Assembly: GCF_050947335.1 (NCBI RefSeq)
Contig: NW_027473534.1
Location: forward strand, 180,592-244,591
DNA length: 64,000 nucleotides
Direction: 5' to 3'
From: Megachile rotundata
Lineage: Eukaryota; Arthropoda; Insecta; Hymenoptera; Megachilidae
Of the stretch, positions 40,691 through 55,758 are shown one piece after another. A program made the translations under genes and the position numbers. Every line of letters starts with the position of its first letter. Positions within the stretch are counted from its first letter, which is position 1. The notes under the pieces are model-generated. The model was not told the origin of the DNA. It ran no database searches and saw only the letters and a list, made by a program, of their open reading frames with translations.

Positions 40691-42660
40691 ATGACACAAT
40701 CACAATCACACAATCACAATGACACAATCACAAACGCACAATCACACAGTCACACAATCACACAGTCACACAATCACACATACACAAAATCACGATCACA
40801 CAATCACGCAATCACACAATCACGATCACACAATCACGATAGCACGACCACACAATCACACAATCACACAATCACACAATCACACAATCGCACAATCACA
40901 CAATCACACAATCACACAGTCACAATCCCACAATCACAATCACACAATCACAATCACACAATCACAATCACACAATCACACAGTCACAATCCCACAATCA
41001 CAATCACACAATCACAATCACACAATCACAATCACACAATCACACAGTCACACAATCACACAATCTCACAATCACACAATCACACAATCACAGAACCACA
41101 CAATCACACAATCACACAATCACACACTCACACAATCACACAGTCACAATCACACAATCACAATCACACAATCACAATCACACAATCACACAGTCACAAT
41201 CCCACAATCACAATCACACAATCACAATCACACAATCACAATCACACAATCACAATCACACAATCACAATCACACAATCACAATCACACAATCACAATCA
41301 CACAATCACACAGTCACACAATCACACAATCTCACAATCACACAATCACACAATCACAGAACCACACAATCACACAATCACACAATCACACACTCACACA
41401 ATCACACAGTCACAATCACACAATCACAATCACACAATCACAATCACACAATCACAATCACACAATCACACAATCACACAATCACACAATCACAGAATCA
41501 TACAATCACACAATCACACAATCACACAATCACACAATCACACAATCACACAATCACACAGTCACACAATCACTCAGTCACACAATCACACAATCACACA
41601 ATCACACAATCACACAATCGCACAATCACACAATCACACAATCACACAATCACACAATCACAGAATCATACAATCACACAATCACACAATCACACAATCA
41701 CACAATCACACAATCACACAATCACACAATCACACAATCACACCATCACACAATCACACAACCACACAATCACACAATCACACAATCACACAATCGCAAT
41801 CACACAATCGCAATCACACAATCACAATCACACAATCGCAATCACACAATCACAATCACACAATCACAATCACACAATCACAATCACACAATCACAATCA
41901 CACAATCACAATCACACAATCACAATCACACAATCACAATCACACAATCACAATCACACAATCACAATCACACAATCACAATCACACAATCACAATCACA
42001 CAACCACAATCACACAATCACACAATCACACAATCACACAATCACACAATCACACAATCACACAATCCCACAATCACACAATCACACAATCACACAACCA
42101 CACAATCACACAACGACACAATCACTCAATCACACAATCACACACTCACACAATCACACAGTCACAATCACACAATCACACAATCACACAATCACACAAT
42201 CACACAATCACACAATCACACAACCACACAATCACACAAGCACACAATCACTCAATCAGACAATCACACACTCACACAATCACACAATCACACAATCACC
42301 TAACCACACAATCACACAATCACACAACCACACAATCACACAAGCACACAATCACTCAATCAGACAATCACACACTCACACAATCACACAATCACAAAAT
42401 CACACAACCACAAAATCACACAACCACGCAATCACACAATCACACACTCACACAATCACACAGTCACAATCACACAATCACAATCACACAACCACAATCA
42501 CACAATCACAATCACACAATCACAATCACACAATCACAATCACACAATCACAATCACACAATCACAATCACACAATCACAATCACACAATCACAATCACA
42601 CAATCACAATCACACAATCACAATCACACAATCACACAATCACACAATCACACAATCACA
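40691..42660 (+). repeat. ATGACAC/TACACAAAATC landmark block, R2 first type
   Basis: Counterpart of 28429-30370 with paired ATGACAC at 40691/40719, the same CACGATAGCACGACC variant near 40835, AGAACC landmarks near 41095 and 41360, CTCAGTC, and a CACAACGAC variant near 42112 that also occurs at about 29833. It ends at CACATTCAC (42661). Confidence 0.82.
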
Positions 42661-44456
42661 CATTCACACAATCACACAATCACAATCACACAATCACAAT
42701 CACACAATCACAATCACACAATCACAATCACACAATCACAATCACACAATCACAATCACACAATCACAGTCACACAATCACAATCACACAATCACAATCA
42801 CACAATCACAATCACACAATCACAATCACACAATCACAATCACACAATCACAATCACACAATCACAATCACACAATCACAATCACACAATCACAATCACA
42901 CAATCACAATCACACAATCACAATCACACAATCACAATCACACAATCACAATCACACAATCACAATCACACAATCACAATCACACAATCACAATCACACA
43001 ATCACAATCACACAATCACAATCACACAATCACAATCACACAATCACAATCACACAATCACAATCACACAATCACAATCACACAATCACAATCACACAAT
43101 CACAATCACACAATCACAATCACACAATCACAATCACACAATCACAATCACACAATCACAATCACACAATCACAATCACACAATCACAATCACACAATCA
43201 CAATCACACAATCACAATCACACAATCACAATCACACAATCACAATCACACAATCCCAATCACACAATCACAATCACACAATCACAATCACACAATCACA
43301 ATCACACAATCACAATCACACAATCACAATCACACAATCACAATCACACAATCACAATCACACAATCACAATCACACAATCACAATCACACAATCACAAT
43401 CACACAATCACAATCACACAATCACAATCACACAATCACAATCACACAATCACAATCACACAATCACAATCACACAATCACAATCACACAATCACAATCA
43501 CACAATCACAATCACAGAATCACAATCACAGAATCACAATCACACAATCACAATCACACAATCACAATCACACAATCACAATCACACAATCACAATCACA
43601 CAATCACAATCACACAATCACAATCACACAATCACAATCACACAATCACAATCACACAATCACAATCACACAATCACAATCACACAATCACAATCACACA
43701 ATCACAATCACACAATCACAATCACACAATCACAATCACACAATCACAATCACACAATCACAATCACACAATCACAATCACACAATCACAATCACACAAT
43801 CACAATCACACAATCACAATCACACAATCACAATCACACAATCACAATCACACAATCACAATCACACAATCACAATCACACAATCACAATCACACAATCA
43901 CAATCACACAATCACAATCACACAATCACAATCACACAATCACAATCACACAATCACAATCACACAATCACAATCACACAATCACAATCACACAATCACA
44001 ATCACACAATCACAATCACACAATCACAATCACACAATCACAATCACACAATCACAATCACACAATCACAATCACACAATCACAATCACACAATCACAAT
44101 CACACAATCACAATCACACAATCACAATCACACAATCACAATCACACAATCACAATCACACAATCACAATCACACAATCACAATCACACAATCACAATCA
44201 CACAATCACAATCACACAATCACAATCACACAATCACAATCACACAATCACAATCACACAATCACAATCACACAATCACAATCACACAATCACAATCACA
44301 CAATCACAATCACACAATCACAATCACACAATCACAATCACACAATCACAATCACACAATCACAATCACACAATCACAATCACACAATCACAATCACACA
44401 ATCACAATCACACAATCACAATCACACAATCACAATCACACAATCACAATCACACA
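42661..44456 (+). repeat. Long 14-bp array of R2
   Basis: About 1.8 kb of ACACAATCACAATC with CAGTC at about 42767, CAATCCCAATC near 43253 and two CAGAATC units near 43513 and 43527. None of the last three is seen in the R1 array, so these arrays gained private variants after the units separated. Confidence 0.88.
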
Positions 44457-45000
44457 ATCACACAATCACTCAATCAGACAATCACACACTCACACAATCA
44501 CACAATCACTCAATCACACAATCCCACACTCACACAATCACACAGTCACAATCACACAATCACACAATCACACAATCACCTAACCACACAATCACACAAT
44601 CACACAACCACACAATCACTCAATCAGACAATCACACACTCACACAATCACACAATCACACAATCACACAACCACACAATCACACAATCACACAATCCCA
44701 CAATCACACAATCACACAATCACACAACCACACAATCACACAACCACACAATCACTCAATCACACAATCACACACTCACACAATCACACAGTCACAATCA
44801 CACCATCACACAATCACACAATCACCTAACCACACAATCACACAATCACACAACCACACAATCACACAAGCACACAATCACTCAATCAGACAATCACACA
44901 CTCACACAATCACACAATCACACAATCACCTAACCACACAATCACACAATCACACAACCACACAATCACACAAGCACACAATCACACAATCACACAATCA
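44457..45000 (+). repeat. CTAACC module cluster, R2 first
   Basis: CTAACC modules near 44580, 44825 and 44930 with CTCAATC, CAATCCC, CAGACAATC and AAGCAC variants. It directly follows the 14-bp array without the CGCAATC run present in R1. Confidence 0.8.
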
Positions 45001-48000
45001 CACAATCGCAATCACACAATCACAATCACACAATCACAATCACACAATCACAATCACACAATCACAATCACACAATCACAATCACACAATCACAATCACA
45101 CAATCACAATCACACAATCACAATCACACAATCACAATCACACAATCACAATCACACAATCACAATCACACAATCACAATCACACAATCACAATCACACA
45201 ATCACAATCACACAATCACAATCACACAATCACAATCACACAATCACAATCACACAATCACAATCACACAATCACAATCACACAATCACAATCACACAAT
45301 CACAATCACACAATCACAATCACACAATCACAATCACACAATCACAATCACACAATCACAATCACACAATCACAATCACACAATCACAATCACACAATCA
45401 CAATCACACGATCACAATCACACGATCACAATCACACAATCACAATCACACAATCACAATCACACAATCACAATCACACAATCACAATCACACAATCACA
45501 ATCACACAATCCCAATCACACAATCGCAATCACACAATCGCAATCACACAATCGCAATCACACAATCGCAATCACACAATCGCAATCACACAATCGCAAT
45601 CACACAATCGCAATCACACAATCGCAATCACACAATCGCAATCACACAATCACAATCACACAATCACAATCACACAATCACAACCACACAATCACAATCA
45701 CACAATCACAATCACACAATCACAATCACACAATCACAATCACACAATCACAATCACACAATCACAATCACACAATCACAATCACACAATCACAATCACA
45801 CAATCACACAATCACACAATCACACAATCACACAATCACACAATCACACAATCCCACAATCACACAATCACACAATCACACAACCACACAATCACACAAC
45901 CACACAATCACTCAATCACACAATCCCACACTCACACAATCACACAGTCACAATCACACAATCACACAATCACACAATCACCTAACCACACAATCACACA
46001 ATCACACAACCACACAATCACACAAGCACACAATCACTCAATCAGACAATCACACACTCACACAATCACACAATCACTCAATCACACAATCCCACACTCA
46101 CACAATCACACAGTCACAATCACACAATCACACAATCACACAATCACCTAACCACACAATCACACAATCACACAACCACACAATCACACAAGCACACAAT
46201 CACTCAATCAGACAATCACACACTCACACAATCACACAATCACACAATCACACAACCACACAATCACACAATCACACAATCCCACAATCACACAATCACA
46301 CAATCACACAACCACACAATCACACAACCACACAATCACTCAATCACACAATCACACACTCACACAATCACACAGTCACAATCACACCATCACACAATCA
46401 CACAATCACCTAACCACACAATCACACAATCACACAACCACACAATCACACAAGCACACAATCACTCAATCAGACAATCACACACTCACACAATCACACA
46501 ATCACACAATCACCTAACCACACAATCACACAATCACACAACCACACAATCACACAAGCACACAATCACACAATCACACAATCACACAATCGCAATCACA
46601 CAATCACAATCACACAATCACAATCACACAATCACAATCACACAATCACAATCACACAATCACAATCACACAATCACAATCACACAATCACAATCACACA
46701 ATCACAATCACACAATCACAATCACACAATCACAATCACACAATCACAATCACACAATCACAATCACACAATCACAATCACACAATCACAATCACACAAT
46801 CACAATCACACAATCGCAATCACACAATCGCAATCACACAATCGCAATCACACAATCGCAATCACACAATCGCAATCACACAATCACAATCACACAATCA
46901 CAATCACACAATCACAATCACACAATCACAATCACACAATCACAATCACACAATCACAATCACACAATCACAATCACACAATCACAATCACACAATCACA
47001 ATCACACAATCACAATCACACAATCACAATCACACAATCACAATCACACAATCACAATCACACAATCACAATCACACAATCACAATCACACAATCACAAT
47101 CACACAATCACAATCACACAATCACAATCACACAATCACAATCACAAAATCACAATCACACAATCACAATCACACAATCACAATCACACAATCACAATCA
47201 CACAATCACAATCACACAATCACAATCACACAATCACAATCACACAATCACAATCACACAATCACAATCACACAATCACAATCACACAATCACAATCACA
47301 CAATCACAATCACACAATCACAATCACACAATCACAATCACACAATCACAATCACACAATCACAATCACACAATCACAATCACACAATCACAATCACACG
47401 ATCACAATCACACGATCACAATCACACAATCACAATCACACAATCACAATCACACAATCACAATCACACAATCACAATCACACAATCCCAATCACACAAT
47501 CGCAATCACACAATCGCAATCACACAATCGCAATCACACAATCGCAATCACACAATCGCAATCACACAATCGCAATCACACAATCGCAATCACACAATCG
47601 CAATCACACAATCGCAATCACACAATCGCAATCACACAATCACAATCACACAATCACAATCACACAATCACAACCACACAATCACAACCACACAATCACA
47701 ATCACACAATCACAATCACACAATCACAATCACACAATCACAATCACACAATCACAATCACACAATCACAATCACACAATCACAATCACACAATCACACA
47801 ATCACACAATCACACAATCACACAATCCCACAATCACACAATCACACAATCACACAACCACACAATCACACAACCACACAATCACTCAATCACACAATCC
47901 CACACTCACACAATCACACAGTCACAATCACACAATCACACAATCACACAATCACCTAACCACACAATCACACAATCACACAACCACACAATCACACAAG

Positions 48001-48610
48001 CACACAATCACTCAATCAGACAATCACACACTCACACAATCACACAATCACTCAATCACACAATCCCACACTCACACAATCACACAGTCACAATCACACA
48101 ATCACACAATCACACAATCACCTAACCACACAATCACACAATCACACAACCACACAATCACACAAGCACACAATCACTCAATCAGACAATCACACACTCA
48201 CACAATCACACAATCACACAATCACACAACCACACAATCACACAATCACACAATCCCACAATCACACAATCACACAATCACACAACCACACAATCACACA
48301 ACCACACAATCACTCAATCACACAATCACACACTCACACAATCACACAGTCACAATCACACCATCACACAATCACACAATCACCTAACCACACAATCACA
48401 CAATCACACAACCACACAATCACACAAGCACACAATCACTCAATCAGACAATCACACACTCACACAATCACACAATCACACAATCACCTAACCACACAAT
48501 CACACAATCACACAACCACACAATCACACAAGCACACAATCACTCAATCAGACAATCACACACTCACACAATCACACAACCACACAATCACACAATCACA
48601 CAATCACACA
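45001..48610 (+). repeat. Nested 1,976-bp duplication in R2
   Basis: Same composition as 33381-36950, with CAATCCCAATC at 45507 and 47483, again 1,976 bp apart. CGCAATC runs are 9 and 10 units, with a separate 5-unit run near 46813-46870. CACGATC units number two in each half here, against one and four in R1. Confidence 0.86.
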
Positions 48611-49696
48611 ATCACACAATCGCAATCACACAATCACAATCACACAATCACAATCACACAATCGCAATCACACAATCACAATCACACAATCACAATCACA
48701 CAATCACACAATCACAATCACACAATCACAATCACACAATCACAATCACACAATCACACAATCACACAATCACACAATCCCACAATCACACAATCACACA
48801 ATCACACAACCACACAATCACACAACCACACAATCACTCAATCACACAATCACACACTCACACAATCACACAGTCACAATCACACAATCACACAATCACA
48901 CAATCACCTAACCACACAATCACACAATCACACAACCACACAATCACACAAGCACACAATCACTCAATCAGACAATCACACAATCACACAATCACACAAT
49001 CTCACAATCACACAATCACACAATCACACAATCACACAATCACACAATCACACAATCTCACAATCACACAATCACACAATCACACAATCACACAATCACA
49101 CAATCACACAATCGCAATCACACAATCACAATCACACAATCACAATCACACAATCACAATCACACAATCACACAATCACAATCACACAATCACAATCACA
49201 CAATCACAATCACACAATCACACAATCACACAATCACACAATCCCACAATCACACAATCACACACTCACACAATCACACAGTCACAATCACACAATCACA
49301 CAATCACACAATCACCTGACCACACAATCACACAATCACACAACCACACAATCACACAAGCACACAATCACTCAATCAGACAATCACACAATCACACAAT
49401 CACACAATCTCACAATCACACAATCACACAATCACACAATCACACAATCACACAATCACACAATCTCACAATCACACAATCACACAATCACACAATCACA
49501 CAATCACACAATCACACAATCACACAATCGCACAATCACAATTACACAATCACACAATCACACAATCACACACTCACACAATCACACAGTCACAATCACA
49601 CAATCACACAATCACACAATCACACAATCACACAACCACAAAATCACACAACCACACAATCACACAATCACACACTCACACAATCACACAGTCACA
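48611..49696 (+). repeat. Short-array and CTAACC/CAATCTC segment, R2
   Basis: Counterpart of 36951-38076. One module has CCTGACC (near 49316) where the R1 copy has CCTAACC, a single transition that removes the TAA triplet. Confidence 0.8.
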
Positions 49697-50424
49697 ATGA
49701 CACAATCACAATCACACAATCACAATGACACAATCACAAACGCACAATCACACAGTCACACAATCACACAGTCACACAATCACACATACACAAAATCACG
49801 ATCACACAATCACGCAATCACACAATCACGATCACACAATCACGATCACACAATCACGATCACACAATCACGATCGCACGACCACACAATCACACAATCA
49901 CACAATCACACAATCACACAATCACACAATCACACAATCACACAATCGCACAATCACACAATCACACAATCACACAGTCAGAATCCCACAATCACAATCA
50001 CACAATCACAATCACACAATCACAATCACACAATCACACAGTCACAATCCCACAATCACAATCACACAATCACAATCACACAATCACAATCACACAATCA
50101 CACAGTCACACAATCACACAATCTCACAATCACACAATCACACAATCACAGAACCACACAATCACACAATCACACAATCACACACTCACACAATCACACA
50201 GTCACAATCACACAATCACAATCACACAATCACAATCACACAATCACAATCACACAATCACAATCACACAATCACAATCACACAATCACAATCACACAAT
50301 CACAATCACACAATCACAATCACACAATCACACAATCACACAATCACACAATCACACAATCACAGAATCACACAATCACACAATCACACAATCACACAAT
50401 CACACAATCACACAATCACACAAT
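49697..50424 (+). repeat. ATGACAC/TACACAAAATC landmark block, R2 second type
   Basis: Paired ATGACAC at 49697/49725, CACGATCGCACGACC near 49870, CAGTCAGAATCCC near 49975 and AGAACC near 50150. It matches 38077-38818 at an offset of 11,620, falling to 11,606 by the GGTCAC block, a one-unit (14-bp) difference. Confidence 0.83.
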
Positions 50425-50720
50425 CACGCATTCACAATCACGCAATCACAATCACGCAATCACACAATCACGGTCACACTATCACGGTCACACAATCACG
50501 GTCACACAATCACGGTCACACAATCACGGTCACACAATCACGGTCATACAATCACGCCCACACAATCACGGTCAGACAATCACGGTCACACAATCACGGT
50601 CACTCAATCACGGTCACCCAATCACGGTCACTAAATCACGATCACACAATCACGATGACACAATCACTGTCACACAATCACGGTCACACAATCATGGTCA
50701 CACAAACACACAGTCACTCA
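50425..50720 (+). repeat. GGTCAC landmark block (294 bp)
   Basis: CGCATTC at 50427 to CAGTCACTCA ending 50720. Same variant series as the 38.8-kb copy, including CGCCCAC, with one extra 14-bp CGGTCAC unit. Confidence 0.88.
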
Positions 50721-53700
50721 ATCACACAGTCACACAATCACACAGTCACACAATCACTCAGTCACACAATCACACAATCACACAATCACACAATCACACA
50801 ATCGCACAATCACACAATCACACAATCACACAATCACACAATCACAGAATCATACAATCACACAATCACACAATCACACAATCACACAATCACACATTCA
50901 AACAATCACACAATCACACAATCACACAATCACACAATCACACAATCACACAACCACACAATCACACAATCACACAATCACACAATCACACAATCGCAAT
51001 CACACAATCGCAATCACACAATCACAATCACACAATCGCAATCACACAATCACAATCACACAATCACAATCACACAATCACAATCACACAATCACAATCA
51101 CACAATCACACAATCACAATCACACAATCACAATCACACAATCACAATCACACAATCACAATCACACAATCACAATCACACAACCACAATCACACAATCA
51201 CACAATCACGCAATCACACAATCACACAATCACACAATCACACAATCACACAATCCCACAATCACACAATCACACAATCACACAACCACACAATCACACA
51301 ACCACACAATCACTCAATCACACAATCACACACTCACACAATCACACAGTCACAATCACACAATCACACTATCACACAATCACCTAACCACACAATCACA
51401 CAATCACACAACCACACAATCACACAAGCACACAATCACTCAATCAGACAATCACACACTCACACAATCACACAATCACACAATCACCTAACCACACAAT
51501 CACACAATCACACAACCACACAATCACACAAGCACACAATCACTCAATCAGACAATCACACACTCACACAATCACACAATCACAAAATCACACAACCACA
51601 AAATCACACAACCACACAATCACACAATCACACACTCACACAATCACACAGTCACAATCACACAATCACAATCACACAATCACAATCGCACAATCACAAT
51701 CACACAATCACAATCACACAATCACAATCACACAATCACAATCACACAATCACAATCACACAATCACAATCACACAATCACAATCACACAATCACAATCA
51801 CACAATCACAATCACACAATCACAATCACACAATCACAATCACACAATCACAATCACACAATCACAATCACACAACCACAATCACACAATCACACAATCA
51901 CACAATCACACAATCACACAATCACACAATCCCACAATCACACAATCACACAATCACACAACCACACAATCACACAACCACACAATCACTCAATCACACA
52001 ATCCCACACTCACACAATCACACAGTCACAATCACACAATCACACAATCACACAATCACCTAACCACACAATCACACAATCACACAACCACACAATCACA
52101 CAAGCACACAATCACTCAATCAGACAATCACACACTCACACAATCACACAATCACACAATCACACAACCACACAATCACACAATCACACAATCCCACAAT
52201 CACACAATCACACAATCACACAACCACACAATCACACAACCACACAATCACTCAATCACACAATCACACACTCACACAATCACACAGTCACAATCACACA
52301 ATCACACAATCACCTAACCACACAATCACACAATCACACAACCACACAATCACACAAGCACACAATCACTCAATCAGACAATCACACACTCACACAATCA
52401 CACAATCACACAATCACCTAACCACACAATCACACAATCACACAACCACACAATCACACAAGCACACAATCACTCAATCAGACAATCACACACTCACACA
52501 ATCACACAACCACACAATCACACAATCACACAATCACACAGTCACACAATCACACATACACAAAATCACGATCACACAATCACGCAATCACACAATCACG
52601 ATCACACAATCACGATCACACAATCACGATCGCACGACCACACAATCACACAATCACACAATCACACAATCACACAATCACACAATCACACAATCACACA
52701 ATCGCACAATCACACAATCACACAATCACACAGTCACAATCCCACAACCACAATCACACAATCACAATCACACAATCACAATCACACAATCACCATCACA
52801 CAATCACAATCACACAATCACACAGTCACAATCCCACAATCACAATCACACAATCACAATCACACAATCACAATCACACAATCACACAGTCACACAATCA
52901 CACAATCTCACAATCACACAATCACACAATCACAGAACCACACAATCACACAATCACACAATCACACACTCACACAATCACACAGTCACAATCACACAAT
53001 CACAATCACACAATCACAATCACACAATCACAATCACACAATCACAATCACACAATCACAATCACACAATCACAACCACACAATCACAATCACACAATCA
53101 CAATCACACAATCACAATCACACAATCACAATCACACAATCACAATCACACAATCACAATCACACAATCACAATCACACAATCACAATCACACAATCACA
53201 ATCACACAATCACACAATCACACAATCACACAATCACACAATCACACAATCACACAATCCCACAATCACACAATCACACAATCACACAACCACACAATCA
53301 CACAACCACACAATCACTCAATCACACAATCCCACACTCACACAATCACACAGTCACAATCACACAATCACACAATCACACAATCACCTAACCACACAAT
53401 CACACAATCACACAACCACACAATCACACAAGCACACAATCACTCAATCAGACAATCACACACTCACACAATCACACAATCACTCAATCACACAATCCCA
53501 CACTCACACAATCACACAGTCACAATCACACAATCACACAATCACACAATCACCTAACCACACAATCACACAATCACACAACCACACAATCACACAAGCA
53601 CACAATCACTCAATCAGACAATCACACACTCACACAATCACACAATCACACAATCACACAACCACACAATCACACAATCACACAATCCCACAATCACACA

Positions 53701-54742
53701 ATCACACAATCACACAACCACACAATCACACAACCACACAATCACTCAATCACACAATCACACACTCACACAATCACACAGTCACAATCACACCATCACA
53801 CAATCACACAATCACCTAACCACACAATCACACAATCACACAACCACACAATCACACAAGCACACAATCACTCAATCAGACAATCACACACTCACACAAT
53901 CACACAATCACACAATCACCTAACCACACAATCACACAATCACACAACCACACAATCACACAAGCACACAATCACTCAATCAGACAATCACACACTCACA
54001 CAATCACACAACCACACAATCACACAATCACACAATCACACAATCACACAATCGCAATCACACAATCACAATCACACAATCACAATCACACAATCGCAAT
54101 CACACAATCACAATCACACAATCACAATCACACAATCACAATCACACAATCACACAATCACAATCACACAATCACAATCACACAATCACACAATCACAAT
54201 CACACAATCACACAATCACACAATCACACAATCCCACAATCACACAATCACACAATCACACAACCACACAATCACACAACCACACAATCACTCAATCACA
54301 CAATCACACACTCACACAATCACACAGTCACAATCACACAATCACACAATCACACAATCACCTAACCACACAATCACACAATCACACAACCACACAATCA
54401 CACAAGCACACAATCACTCAATCAGACAATCACACAATCACACAATCACACAATCTCACAATCACACAATCACACAATCACACAATCACACAATCACACA
54501 ATCACACAATCACACAATCTCACAATCACACAATCACACAATCACACAATCACACAATCACACAATCACACAATCACACAATCGCACAATCACAATTACA
54601 CAATCACACAATCACACAATCACACACTCACACAATCACACAGTCACAATCACACAATCACACAATCACACAATCACACAACCACAAAATCACACAACCA
54701 CACAATCACACAATCACACACTCACACAATCACACAGTCACA
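50721..54742 (+). repeat. About 5-kb unit: CTAACC modules, short arrays and a TACACAAAATC block without ATGACAC
   Basis: CTCAGTC and CAGAATCATAC variants, short 14-bp arrays (51.06-51.19, 51.65-51.88 and 53.0-53.21 kb), several CTAACC clusters, a CATACACAAAATC landmark at 52555 not preceded by ATGACAC, a CACCATCACAC variant at 52791 and ATTACAC near 54595. The 52.55- and 52.79-kb landmarks recur about 5,050 bp downstream. Only satellite seen. Confidence 0.8.
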
Positions 54743-55462
54743 ATGACACAATCACAATCACACAATCACAATGACACAATCACAAACGCACAATCACACA
54801 GTCACACAATCACACAGTCACACAATCACACATACACAAAATCACGATCACACAATCACGCAATCACACAATCACGATCACACAATCACGATCACACAAT
54901 CACGATCACACAATCACGATCACACAATCACAATCACACAATCACAATCACACAATCACAATCACACAATCACAATCACACAATCACAATCACACAATCA
55001 CAATCACACAATCACAATCACAATCACACAATCACAATCACACAATCACAATCACACAATCACAATCACACAATCACAATCACACAATCACAATCACACA
55101 ATCACAATCACACAATCACAATCACACAATCACAATCACACAATCACACAATCTCACAATCACACAATCACACAATCACAGAACCACACAATCACACAAT
55201 CACACAATCACACACTCACACAATCACACAGTCACAATCACACAATCACAATCACACAATCACAATCACACAATCACAATCACAATCACACAATCACAAT
55301 CACACAATCACAATCACACAATCACAATCACACAATCACAATCACACAATCACACAATCACACAATCACACAATCACACAATCACACAATCACACAATCA
55401 CACAATCACACAATCACACAATCACACAATCACACAATCACACAATCACACAATCACACAAT
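54743..55462 (+). repeat. ATGACAC landmark block followed by 14-bp array
   Basis: Paired ATGACAC at 54743/54771, CATACACAAAATC near 54831 and five CACGATC units, then directly a 14-bp array in place of the CACGATCGCACGACC segment. Two phase slips with an extra ACAATC lie near 55012-55030 and 55272-55288. AGAACC is near 55180. Confidence 0.82.
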
Positions 55463-55758
55463 CACGCATTCACAATCACGCAATCACAATCACGCAATCA
55501 CACAATCACGGTCACACTATCACGGTCACACAATCACGGTCACACAATCACGGTCACACAATCACGGTCACACAATCACGGTCATACAATCACGGCCACA
55601 CAATCACGGTCAGACAATCACGGTCACACAATCACGGTCACTCAATCACGGTCACCCAATCACGGTCACTAAATCACGATCACACAATCACGATGACACA
55701 ATCACTGTCACACAATCACGGTCACACAATCATGGTCACACAAACACACAGTCACTCA
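55463..55758 (+). repeat. GGTCAC landmark block (294 bp, CGGCCAC type)
   Basis: CGCATTC at 55465 to CAGTCACTCA ending 55758. It carries CGGCCAC where the 38.8- and 50.4-kb copies have CGCCCAC, and shares that base with the 58.3-kb copy. Confidence 0.88.

Larger units (their letters stand above)
39884..51490 (+). repeat. Higher-order repeat R2 (about 11.6 kb)
   Basis: Same landmark order as R1, with ATGACAC pairs at 40691/40719 and 49697/49725, CAATCCCAATC units at 45507 and 47483, and the GGTCAC block at 50427-50720. CGCAATC run lengths after each CAATCCCAATC are 9 and 10 units, as in R1, and the extra run of 5 is also shared. R2 lacks the 14-unit CGCAATC run that ends the long array in R1. 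The right limit is approximate because about 5-kb units take over after 50.4 kb. Confidence 0.83.

Noticed and set aside
38105..45985. A 2,626-codon open frame on the plus strand (and similar long frames elsewhere on the C/A strand)
   Set aside because: The repeat has no stop triplet on the C/A strand, so all three frames are open together and encode the same cyclic peptide. Starts and stops fall only on ATGACAC and CCTAACC variants. There is no codon bias, domain or non-repeat segment.
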